NCBI GenBank assembly: GCA_046760105.1
Contig: JBHIDJ010000081.1
Location: 1-14,034 of the forward strand
Direction: 5' to 3'
Source: JBHIDJ01 sp046760105
GTDB lineage: Bacteria; Pseudomonadota; Gammaproteobacteria; Acidiferrobacterales; SPGG2
Length of the DNA: 14,034 nucleotides
Positions within the stretch are counted from its first letter, which is position 1. The number at the start of each line of letters is the position of its first letter. The notes under the pieces were generated by a model. The model was not told the origin of the DNA. It was given only the letters and a program-made list of their open reading frames with translations, and did not search any database. A program made the position numbers and the translations under genes. Below, one piece after another: positions 1 to 5,754 of this stretch.

Positions 1-5
1 GCGGA

Positions 6-488
6 TCAATCGAGCAGCGGCTTGTCCGACACAATCACACCGTCTTCATCGGCATAGACGTAATGGCCCGGTGTGAAGGTCACGTCGGCGAAACGCACGG
101 GAATGTCGCGTTCGCCCACGCCTTTTTTTATGCTCCTCCTGGGGTGTGTGGCAAGCGCCTTTAGTCCAATCTCAATTCTGGCAACATCGGCGGAGTCACG
201 GATACAACCGTTGACAATCGCGCCCACCCAACCGTTCTTCTTGGCCAGTGCCGCCACCTGGTCACCGATCAGAGCACAGCGCAAGGAACCGCCGCCATCA
301 ACCACGAGCACCCGTTCGTTACCGGGAGTCTCAAACGCTGCCCGGACTAGGGAGTTATCTTCGAAGCATTTGACAGTACTAATCTCGCCATGAAAGGCGA
401 TGCTGCCACCGAAATCCCCAAATGCGGGTTCGGCCACCTGTATCTTATCGCTTTGGGTATCGCAGAGATCGGTAGTCTTGAAATCCAT
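6..488 (-). CDS. rraA: RraA family protein (RNase E inhibitor / class II aldolase-like)
   Basis: This 160-residue protein matches the RraA family over its full length (E. coli RraA is about 161 residues). The N-terminal stretch TTDLCDTQSDKIQVAEP, the FGG at 26-28, the VKCFEDN block near 39-45 and the VVDGGGSLR block at 62-70 are family landmarks. In E. coli RraA binds RNase E and restrains its activity; related proteins are 4-hydroxy-4-methyl-2-oxoglutarate aldolases. Gly75, Arg97, Asp98 and Asp101 resemble the aldolase G-x(20-21)-RD-x2-D/E signature, which E. coli RraA lacks, so an enzymatic role cannot be excluded. The ATG is preceded by GAGGAA at about 8 bases. It lies downstream of the phasin but after that gene's terminator, so it probably has its own promoter. 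The family call is firm; the activity is open. Confidence 0.9.
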   Translation of the reverse strand: MDFKTTDLCDTQSDKIQVAEPAFGDFGGSIAFHGEISTVKCFEDNSLVRAAFETPGNERVLVVDGGGSLRCALIGDQVAALAKKNGWVGAIVNGCIRDSADVARIEIGLKALATHPRRSIKKGVGERDIPVRFADVTFTPGHYVYADEDGVIVSDKPLLD

Positions 489-582
489 ACGCGCAATTCC
501 TCTTCAGTTTGCAAATAGACTACATGATGCAACAACTTAAGTGACCCCGGTAGGCTATTATCTCCGGCGGACATAAAGAAAA

Positions 583-609
583 CCCCGCATCCCTTTTTGG
601 GATACGGGG
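583..609 (-). terminator. Intrinsic terminator of the phasin gene
   Basis: The two 11-base arms at 583-593 and 599-609 (CCCCGcATCCC / GGGATaCGGGG, one C-A mismatch) enclose a 5-base loop. Read on the minus strand the hairpin is followed by a T-rich run (plus strand AAAGAAAA at 575-582). It lies 38 bases past the phasin stop and before rraA, so it should end the phasin transcript. Confidence 0.9.
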
Positions 610-646
610 CGATCCGTCGGTGGATACGCACCACGGAGAAGTGCAG

Positions 647-1024
647 TTAGGCGACTTTCTTGGCCTGCGCGGGCTTCGCCTGAGCGCTTATCGCCTCGAC
701 ACCCTTTTCCACCACCGCGTTCAGCTCATCGCGTGCGCCGGTAAGTACTCCCAGGGTCTCGTGCACTGCGGCGATTACCTTCTCGGCGCCTTCTTGGGCG
801 AGCTCAGCCTGGGCGGCGAAGTACTCATTATAGCCCTTGGTATCGCCCAGCAGCTCAAGTTGCTTAACCCCGCCGTTGATAGCGAAGCCCACCAGTTCTA
901 ACTGCTGACGGACCAGCTTGTCGATCGCACGGCTGTTAATGGCAGCCACTTCCTTGGCAGCCTCAAACGCCTGGGTATTTGCCTTGTTGACTACATCTAC
1001 AACGTTCTTAATTTCGGCTTGCAT
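647..1024 (-). CDS. phaP: Phasin family PHA granule-associated protein
   Basis: This 125-residue, Cys-free, Ala/Glu/Lys-rich and largely helical protein starts MQAEIKNVVDVVNKANTQ and has the amphipathic pattern of Phasin_2 proteins (block at 17-60, then EYFAAQAELAQEGAEKVIAAV). Phasins coat the surface of PHB granules and control their number and size. The C-terminus AQAKPAQAKKVA is a short basic Ala/Lys/Pro tail. The start is supported by AGGAG 8 bases upstream. It is transcribed alone: a strong promoter lies at 1095-1123 and a terminator at 583-609. A TGC/GCA-rich dyad overlaps the -10 region, the layout expected for repression by PhaR encoded at 5755-6249. It is separated from the main pha cluster by about 4.7 kb. 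Confidence 0.9.
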   Translation of the reverse strand: MQAEIKNVVDVVNKANTQAFEAAKEVAAINSRAIDKLVRQQLELVGFAINGGVKQLELLGDTKGYNEYFAAQAELAQEGAEKVIAAVHETLGVLTGARDELNAVVEKGVEAISAQAKPAQAKKVA

Positions 1025-1073
1025 TGCTTCGATCTCCTACCTTTCGTTGAACCAAAATAGCGTAATTTGTGCG

Positions 1074-1098
1074 CTGCAGCATTGCTGCGATGCAACAA
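1074..1098. promoter_or_regulatory. Probable PhaR operator upstream of the phasin
   Basis: The stretch contains a perfect 13-base dyad (GCAGC-att-GCTGC, 1076-1088), and TGCTGCGATGCAACAA at 1083-1098 overlaps its right half. On the minus strand this covers the -10 box and the expected start point of the phasin promoter, a repressor position. TGC/GCA-rich palindromes are the kind of site reported for PhaR proteins. Assigning it to PhaR is inference; its similarity to 2460-2474 and 8365-8379 is seen in the sequence. Confidence 0.7.
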
Positions 1099-1123
1099 TA
1101 GCCGATCCTCAGGGCCCTGTCAA
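1095..1123 (-). promoter_or_regulatory. Sigma-70 promoter of the phasin
   Basis: On the minus strand TTGACA (1118-1123, a perfect -35) is followed after 17 bases by TATTGT (1095-1100, 4 of 6 matches to the -10). Transcription should start near 1088, leaving a leader of about 65 bases before the phasin ATG. Confidence 0.8.
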
Positions 1124-1153
1124 CACCTTTCTCAAAGGGGGTGGGTGCAGCAC

Positions 1154-1465
1154 CTAGCACATATACAACCCGCCGTTCACCGGCAGGTTTGCGCCCGTGA
1201 TGTAGTCCGTCTTGTCGCCAGTCAGGAAGGCCACCACGTTGGCGACCTCCTCCGGCCCGGCCATGGGTTTCATGGGAATCTGCGCCACGATCGCCTCACG
1301 GATATCATCCGGTATCGCGAGCGTCATCTCGGTGGCGACATAGCCTGGGGAGGCGGTGTTCACCGTGATGCCTTTGTTGCGCGAGGCCCACCGTAGACCG
1401 TACACGCCAACCTTGGCGGCTGAGTAGTTGAGCCAGGAAAGGGGGTTGCCAAATCCGCCTGTCAG
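1154..1465 (-). pseudogene. C-terminal remnant of a PhaB/FabG-like short-chain reductase
   Basis: About 102 residues in this frame match the C-terminal part of an acetoacetyl-CoA/3-oxoacyl reductase. The active-site NYSAAK is present (Tyr codon about 1424-1426), followed by KGITVNTASPGYVATEM, PEEVANVVAFL and the closing ITGANLPVNGGLYMC. The Rossmann nucleotide-binding half and the catalytic Ser segment are missing. Compared with the intact PhaB at 6278-7027, four residues are also missing between YG and NKG. Upstream the frame has no homology because the DNA belongs to the hydrolase gene read in another frame. There is no start codon or ribosome site of its own, so it is almost certainly non-functional. 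Its spacing from the hydrolase suggests a former hydrolase-reductase operon. Confidence 0.85.
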
Positions 1466-2399
1466 TGCGACGGACGGATCCAGTGGACCACTCGTTGGTC
1501 CCAAGCGAGCGCTGCTGCAGCCAACGAGCGCATTTCTTCCACCAAGATGCCGAAGCGTGCTCGATGAACCCCACGAGCAGGTCAATGAAGCGCTCCGGCT
1601 GCTCGAGCTGCGCCGAGTGGCCCACGTTCTGCCAGAGCACCAGTCGCCCCTTGGGGATTTCACGGGTGAAACGCTCCAGCGCCTCGGGTGCAATTAGGAC
1701 ATCCTGGGCACCCCCTAGGACCAGGGTGGGTATGTTTAGGTGGCCCAACACCGCTTCCACGTTCCACTCGTCGAGCGTCCGTAGATGTCCAACCACGGCC
1801 TCCGGTGCCATGCGGGCTGCGTCACGCACCAGCGCATTGAACCCGTCGTCGTAGCTCAACGTGGGTGTCAGGCGCTTTAATGCGTTGCGCAGCAGCGCAC
1901 GGTTAGCACCCAGGTGGTGCAGCAACCGATAGGTCGCACCGAGGGTAACCACCAACGTATCCCGATCGACGTCGAACAATCGTGACACCCAATGCAGGAA
2001 AAAATCTGCCTTGTCGACTACAGACTGCCCTTCCGCTGGGGGTGGAGCGACCAGGGTCAGGGAACGCACGAGTTTTGGGTAGTACAAAGCGGCCTGCAGG
2101 GCGACCGCGCCCCCTAGCGAGTGCCCGACCAGATGCACAGGGTGCAGGTCCAGACTCGTGGCGAAAGCATGAACGTCCGCGGCAAGGACCTCGATGTTGT
2201 GACCAAAACCGGGCCGCTCGGTACTACCACAGCCGCGCATATCTGGGGCATAAGCACGATAGCCCTCGGGGAGCTGCTCCAAGATTGGTCGCCACCAGCG
2301 CCAAGAGCCAAAATTGCCGTGAAGCAGTAACAATGTGGTGTCACTACCGCCGGCCATTTCATAGTGAACCTTTAAGTTGGGGGTTTTAACGAAAGGCAT
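1305..2399 (-). CDS. Alpha/beta fold hydrolase with an out-of-frame 3' extension into a reductase remnant
   Basis: Residues 1-281 form a complete alpha/beta hydrolase: oxyanion strand LLLLHGNFGS (23-32), nucleophile elbow GHSLGG with Ser94, acid Asp233 in GGAQDVLIAP, and His261 in NVGHSAQLEQPE. The substrate cannot be told; esterase, lactonase, haloperoxidase-like and epoxide-hydrolase-like members all share this plan. It lacks a signal peptide and should be cytoplasmic. From about residue 290 to the stop at 364 the protein matches nothing in the family: from about residue 312 the DNA is the reductase remnant (1154-1465) read in the wrong frame. The natural stop therefore seems to have been lost in a deletion that joined the two genes. 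The catalytic core may still fold with a foreign Arg/Gln-rich tail of up to about 80 residues. Its promoter (2471-2499) closely copies the phasin promoter, including the putative PhaR site, which suggests a role linked to PHB. Confidence 0.8.
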   Translation of the reverse strand: MPFVKTPNLKVHYEMAGGSDTTLLLLHGNFGSWRWWRPILEQLPEGYRAYAPDMRGCGSTERPGFGHNIEVLAADVHAFATSLDLHPVHLVGHSLGGAVALQAALYYPKLVRSLTLVAPPPAEGQSVVDKADFFLHWVSRLFDVDRDTLVVTLGATYRLLHHLGANRALLRNALKRLTPTLSYDDGFNALVRDAARMAPEAVVGHLRTLDEWNVEAVLGHLNIPTLVLGGAQDVLIAPEALERFTREIPKGRLVLWQNVGHSAQLEQPERFIDLLVGFIEHASASWWKKCARWLQQRSLGTNEWSTGSVRRTDRRIWQPPFLAQLLSRQGWRVRSTVGLAQQRHHGEHRLPRLCRHRDDARDTG

Positions 2400-2459
2400 C
2401 CTTCAAACGTCCCTGACTGCTTGCACCTCTGCGTTTCCCTAGTAATCGCCTAACATAGG

Positions 2460-2474
2460 TGTTGCGGTGCACAA
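2460..2474. promoter_or_regulatory. Probable PhaR operator upstream of the hydrolase
   Basis: TGTTGCGGTGCACAA differs by one base from the site at 8365-8379 and closely resembles the phasin site at 1083-1098, which has one extra A. As at the phasin promoter, it begins inside the -10 hexamer and extends downstream. The similarity is direct; the binding protein is inferred. Confidence 0.65.
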
Positions 2475-2499
2475 TAGATCACTAAAAACAGTTTGTCAA
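2471..2499 (-). promoter_or_regulatory. Sigma-70 promoter of the hydrolase
   Basis: On the minus strand TTGACA (2494-2499) is followed after 17 bases by TATTGT (2471-2476), the same two hexamers and spacing as the phasin promoter. Start is expected near 2464, giving a leader of about 65 bases to the ATG at 2399. Confidence 0.8.
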
Positions 2500-2747
2500 A
2501 ATGCGGTTCAATCGGCAGCTACCTGGAGCAGAGGCACAGCCTTAACAAGCTTAGTTGTTCAGCGGAAGGGTTTGAAACGACTAGGCAAGAAAATGCTGGT
2601 GCGCTTTCTTTAGATGCCGCCGCTTTGCGGATTTTTACTGAGAGCGCACATAACTTGCACACAAGGAAAAATCCCGGCGCCCTAGGCAATTAAGCCCACG
2701 TCAGTACTAACCTATCCTTCTTTGGGATCTCCTTCTTCGCGTTTAAT
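2500..2747. other. Stretch without a recognisable gene
   Basis: No reading frame here looks coding. A 66-codon plus-strand frame (2493-2693) has no convincing ribosome site and resembles nothing I recognise. No RNA gene, repeat or insertion element is visible. It may be former coding sequence from the decay zone that continues to 3135. Confidence 0.5.
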
Positions 2748-2864
2748 ATGACGACCAATCAGCGTCAAGGGGTGGGGTGAGATATACGCGAAGAATCTTG
2801 GTGGTACCTCACGCTCATCATCTGTTTGATTTTTATTGGCACCATTTATTTTCTACGGTCATGA
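2748..2864 (+). pseudogene. Small single-span membrane peptide gene, interrupted or start-damaged
   Basis: In this frame an ATG (2748) gives ten polar residues (MTTNQRQGVG), then an in-frame TGA at 2778-2780, then 27 more codons. These encode DIREESWWYL followed by a hydrophobic helix (about LTLIICLIFIGTIYFL) and RS before TGA at 2862-2864. A 17-19 residue helix flanked by WW and by arginines is typical of small inner-membrane peptides. Either the TGA is a nonsense mutation (TGG to TGA is one change) or the true start was ATA at 2784-2786 behind the purine-rich GGGGTGAG, perhaps a mutated ATG. There is no Shine-Dalgarno before 2748. The stop overlaps the next start as ATGA (2861-2864), a normal coupled-operon junction. 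I do not recognise the family. Confidence 0.4.
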
Positions 2865-3135
2865 TTCCGTTGGTTGAGATCGCCAAGGACGACATCAAGC
2901 TTTTTGAATATCAATATAACAAGAAGTGGAAGCTAGATTTGCTGAAGATAAAGTTCGACATCCCTGAAGACCACTGGCCCTATGTGCTGGACTGGTCCTA
3001 CAGCAATTTGAAAAAATTATATGACGTCGGCTATCAAGCTGGCTTGATTTCTATAAGAAACACAAGGATGTTTTTCACCCGCACGAGCCTGCGAGGACAA
3101 AAAAGCGCATTAAGTCACCAGCATTAGTGACTTAG
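2861..3135 (+). pseudogene. Small soluble protein gene with one frameshift, family uncertain
   Basis: From ATG 2861 the frame encodes MIPLVEIAKDD and then an aromatic, charged sequence with FDIPEDHWPYVLDWSYSNL and LYDVGYQAG, up to about 3042. One base then appears to be missing: adding one restores a second frame from 3043, LDFYKKHKDVFHPHEP to a Lys-rich end at TAG 3133-3135, about 91 residues in all. Without correction the first frame runs to 3127 with an unrelated tail. The same frame is also open upstream to a GTG at 2777, but that part has no coding character. The LYDVGYQAGLDFYKKH end loosely recalls C-termini of patatin-like phospholipases, in which case this would be a 3' remnant; the ATGA overlap instead argues for a small stand-alone gene. 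I cannot decide between them. Confidence 0.45.
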
Positions 3136-3141
3136 CGTTTT
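3097..3141. terminator. Bidirectional terminator between convergent genes
   Basis: TAAGTCAC (3111-3118) and GTGACTTA (3127-3134) are perfect 8-base arms with an 8-base loop. The plus-strand side continues GCGTTTTT and the left flank is AAAAAAGCGC, so U-runs follow the hairpin in both directions. It can serve the plus-strand remnant genes and the minus-strand FecR/OmpA operon. Confidence 0.8.
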
Positions 3142-3209
3142 TCGAGTCTTTTACTGTTTTGCCTTGGCGAAAACGGCAAAGGACGGGGGTTCGCGCCCGA
3201 CACACGGGT

Positions 3210-4352
3210 TCATTTCGAAATGATCGTGAGATGTGCCCGCCGATTCTGGACCCAGCACGTCTCGTCGGGGCAGCCTGTCAGGGGAACTTCGCCACCGCGA
3301 CTAGTCGTTTCGATCCGGCCTGCAGCGATCCCTCGTTCAACGAGAAAATCCTGCACAGCCTTAGCCCTTCGTAGACCCAGCTCCCTGTTATAGTCCACGG
3401 GTCCGCGTGGGTCGGAATGGCCCTCAACCAGAATTCGCATGGCCGGATGAGTTCTCAGCGCATCGGCGATTTTTTCCAACTGCGATTCCTGATCTGAACG
3501 GATCGTATCCTCATTAAAACTAAAAAAAACGTCGTCAAGCCGGACCATTTCGATAGGTTCAGGAGGTGGTTTGACTTTTGCGACGGATCCCGCAGGTTGC
3601 GTTTGCAGAACCGGCTCGCTCAGTTCTTTCTCAACCACTTTTTCATCAGCAGGAGGTGGTAGGAGCCTCGCGACGGATTCCGCAGGTTCCGTTGCCAACG
3701 GTGCAGGTGCGACCATGGCTTCGGGGTCATGCCACTTAGTAGTGGCAAGAAGTTCCTCCTTTGACAAACGGCGAAATTTAATATCCGACTGCGAAGCCGC
3801 CGTCACCTCCTCGTTGCTGCGAACCACCAGAGGCTCTGGCCCCTCCAAACTAACCTCTCCCTCAACAACAGTTAACGTGGTCGTGTCATGGGTGACCTTG
3901 ATGTTGATCTGGGAGCCCATAACTGCGCGCAAATGCCGGGTTTGGACACAGACCTTGTCGGCACTGATAAAAGCCTGCCCAAACAATATCTTGCACAGAA
4001 GGCAGGTTCCAGCTTGTAGCCAATTAAAGAGAGGATCTGTATTTTCGTCGAGATGAATAAAACCACCGGTCGTAAATCGTATGTAAGCTTCGCTTGCAGG
4101 GCCCGTCGACACCTCGTCGCCGTTGTAAACTTCCATTCCAGTAGACGCTGGCTTGTCGTTCAACCACACGTTCTGACCCGATGCTTCCAGCGTGCCGACC
4201 GATAATTGCTGACTCTCCGAGTGCCAGCTCAATATGCCGATCCGTGCGCTGTCCTCGCTTTCCGAGTACCAGGTCGCACATGCAGTTAAGAGTACCGGGA
4301 ACACGCATGCAAAGAATCTTCTGTATCGTGGGAAAATAACGTTCGCTTTCAT
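3210..4352 (-). CDS. FecR-domain / OmpA-family lipoprotein
   Basis: This 380-residue protein has four parts. A lipoprotein signal peptide has a basic start, a hydrophobic run and the lipobox LTAC with Cys25; Ala at +2 favours outer-membrane sorting. Residues about 36-200 are a FecR-like beta domain (NGDEVSTGPASEAYIRF, FIHLDENTDP, TLTVVEGEVSLEG). Residues 210-268 are a Pro/Glu linker with a duplicated unit. Residues 270-380 are an OmpA C-terminal peptidoglycan-binding domain (FSFNEDTIRSDQ, VEGHSDPRGPVDYNRELGLRRAKAV). It should sit in the outer membrane, hold the cell wall with its C-terminal domain and present the FecR domain to the periplasm. Unusual cysteines are C117/C120 (CxxC) and C135 in the FecR part, and C361/C366 in the OmpA part. 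The ATG overlaps the stop of the upstream membrane protein by four bases, so the two are co-translated. The architecture is clear; the role is not. Confidence 0.88.
   Translation of the reverse strand: MKANVIFPRYRRFFACVFPVLLTACATWYSESEDSARIGILSWHSESQQLSVGTLEASGQNVWLNDKPASTGMEVYNGDEVSTGPASEAYIRFTTGGFIHLDENTDPLFNWLQAGTCLLCKILFGQAFISADKVCVQTRHLRAVMGSQINIKVTHDTTTLTVVEGEVSLEGPEPLVVRSNEEVTAASQSDIKFRRLSKEELLATTKWHDPEAMVAPAPLATEPAESVARLLPPPADEKVVEKELSEPVLQTQPAGSVAKVKPPPEPIEMVRLDDVFFSFNEDTIRSDQESQLEKIADALRTHPAMRILVEGHSDPRGPVDYNRELGLRRAKAVQDFLVERGIAAGRIETTSRGGEVPLTGCPDETCWVQNRRAHLTIISK
3555..3686 (-). repeat. Duplicated linker unit in the FecR/OmpA gene
   Basis: The 42-base blocks at 3645-3686 and 3555-3596 encode PAESVARLLPPPAD and PAGSVAKVKPPPEP. 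The similarity also shows in the DNA (GCGACGGATYCCGCAGGTT in both, 90 bases apart), so this is a recent in-frame duplication in the flexible Pro-rich linker. Confidence 0.75.
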
Positions 4353-5491
4353 TGCTGGTTCTGGTTCCCTCCTGCCGGTTTGAAAGGAGAATCTCGCTCC
4401 ATGATCTCTGCTCTAAGCACTGCTCCACGCAAGACCACCAGCGTGCGCTTATTCTTGGCATCCCACAAAATGAACTCCTGCGCGGTCATGCCGAGCAAAA
4501 ACAGATTCTCGGATGCAGCTGAAGGCTTATCAGTCGTCAAGCGAACCTCGATCCGAGAAAATTCTGTTGGCTTCATCAGTACTCCGTATACCATGGGTAG
4601 GAGCGTAAGGTAAATAATGAACATAAGCATAAAAGGCAGAGTCAGCCAAAAGCGAAATCGCCATGTGGCGACCGTACGCCAAGCGAAAACGAGTAACAGA
4701 CCTGCCACCAGAGTGAGCAATAGGGCGTTCTCGAACCGTGACTCCAGCCGATCGGTACACCCGTTGAGTAGCCAGTTTCTTATAGTTTCTGCTTCAGTCT
4801 GATTCTCGGTTTTTGCTTCATTCTGATTTGAGATCTCAGTCTTTGCTTGATCCTGATTTGAGATCTTGTCATTCCGGTCACAGGAGTCGGTGTCAGCTTG
4901 GTCGTAGGCTAAATCGGATATACCTAAGGTGGGGTAGACCCAGCCCTCCAATGGCGGAACGAGATGCCAGATCAAAAGAAACACCAGCAACGCAAACACG
5001 GGTCCCCTCCACGCCCAGTTGCTGTGTGTCGCCTTCTTGGTCCACTGCTTCGAGAGAATCAATAACCAAAATACCGGTCCTCTCCACGTCCACCGGTTGC
5101 GTTTAGTCGCCTTGAGCCAGCGCGTCCGGGCGTGGGCAATAGCTTCCTTAGATCGACGCCGCTTAAATGGAAACACAACTAAGGCAACGAGAAAGAAGAG
5201 GAGCAGAAGCCCGAGCAGGAAGAACGCCAACACGCCGCCCACCAACAAAACCCTCTCTACCACCAAGATCCCGGCAGCGAACAGAAACTTTCCACCTTCC
5301 TCCAAATAATTGTCTGTGCTGTACGTTAAGGGAGCGTCGAATCCCAGGACATTCAGATTGGTCCGGATGATCAGATATCCAAAGCCATACACGATCCCTG
5401 AAAACCCAGCCAGGGACCCAGCCAGCCATACGATCGTTTCCATGGTTTCTTTAGATATGATCATCTGCCAAAGGCGCGCCGCATTCGCCAC
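4349..5491 (-). CDS. Polytopic inner-membrane protein of unknown function
   Basis: This 380-residue protein is not recognised as a known family. Hydrophobic segments lie at about 18-42, 68-108 (long enough for two passes), 163-178, 255-271 and 279-305, giving five or six membrane spans. A basic cytoplasmic-looking stretch (109-136) follows the second pair. A polar, probably periplasmic loop (190-250) carries 10-residue repeats of the SNQxxAKTE type, and a soluble domain (306-380) ends the protein. RWTWRGPVF (133-141) recurs as NWAWRGPVF (158-166), pointing to an internal duplication. Translation starts at a GTG with GGAGG 11 bases upstream; the ATGs at codons 10 and 17 lack a good ribosome site. 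It is first in an operon with the FecR/OmpA lipoprotein (4-base overlap), which suggests an inner-membrane/outer-membrane pair acting together. Confidence 0.75.
   Translation of the reverse strand: MANAARLWQMIISKETMETIVWLAGSLAGFSGIVYGFGYLIIRTNLNVLGFDAPLTYSTDNYLEEGGKFLFAAGILVVERVLLVGGVLAFFLLGLLLLFFLVALVVFPFKRRRSKEAIAHARTRWLKATKRNRWTWRGPVFWLLILSKQWTKKATHSNWAWRGPVFALLVFLLIWHLVPPLEGWVYPTLGISDLAYDQADTDSCDRNDKISNQDQAKTEISNQNEAKTENQTEAETIRNWLLNGCTDRLESRFENALLLTLVAGLLLVFAWRTVATWRFRFWLTLPFMLMFIIYLTLLPMVYGVLMKPTEFSRIEVRLTTDKPSAASENLFLLGMTAQEFILWDAKNKRTLVVLRGAVLRAEIMERDSPFKPAGGNQNQQ
4781..4870 (-). repeat. Tandem 30-bp repeats in the membrane-protein gene
   Basis: Two 30-base units at 4811-4840 and 4841-4870 share TTTGCTT and CTGATTTGAGATCT; a third, more diverged copy lies just before them (about 4781-4810). 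They encode SNQDQAKTEI, SNQNEAKTEN and QTEAET. The multiple-of-three length allows copy-number change without breaking the frame. Confidence 0.75.
4994..5095 (-). repeat. Duplicated WRGPVF segment
   Basis: The 27-base blocks at 5069-5095 and 4994-5020, 75 bases apart, encode RWTWRGPVF and NWAWRGPVF, each followed by a hydrophobic run. The DNA is clearly similar (CCGGTCCTCTCCACGTCCA versus ACGGGTCCCCTCCACGCCCA). Confidence 0.65.
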
Positions 5492-5754
5492 AGAGGTGCA
5501 ATCCTCCGCGGTGTTGAGACTAGCGCTGCGCGTACTGTAATTTTCGACCGTCCCATACCTTGACGGGCAATTTCACAGGGTCAACCACGACAATGCTACT
5601 CCTTTAAATGCGCATTCGGAAACATCGGGAGTACCTCGCCTGTTGAAGGGGATGAACAGAACACCGGAACACCCAGAACTCAAGGCGCTCTTGCGTGTTT
5701 CTGCCGGTCGGAAGGAAAGGGGGTTATTGATTTAGGTGGTTAGGCGTTTGTTAA
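5492..5754. other. Intergenic region between phaR and the membrane-protein operon
   Basis: It must hold the 3' end of the phaABR transcript and the promoter of the membrane/FecR-OmpA operon, but I see no strong hairpin and no clear -10 paired with the TTGACC-like -35 near 5583. One 27-codon plus-strand frame (5652-5735, ATG to TAG, GAAGGGG just upstream) is present but unproven. No RNA gene is visible. Confidence 0.5.

Noticed and set aside
1067..1396. Plus-strand frame opposite the phasin promoter and the reductase remnant
   Set aside because: It is antisense to the clearly homologous reductase fragment and crosses the phasin promoter; a shadow of real signals.
1482..1500. Small nested inverted repeats (AGTGG-A-CCACT and GACCA-CTCGT-TGGTC) near the hydrolase-reductase junction
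   Set aside because: Very short; they could mark a recombination scar, but repeats this small are common and nothing ties them to an element.
2617..2636. CCGC/GCGG hairpin followed by ATTTTT
   Set aside because: A 4-base stem is too short and no gene ends just before it on the plus strand.
2493..2693. 66-codon plus-strand reading frame upstream of the hydrolase
   Set aside because: It starts inside the hydrolase promoter region, has no convincing ribosome site, an unbiased composition and no recognisable motif.
5553..5573. CCGTC/GACGG inverted repeat as a phaR terminator
   Set aside because: A 5-base stem with no T-run, and it lies over 180 bases past the phaR stop.
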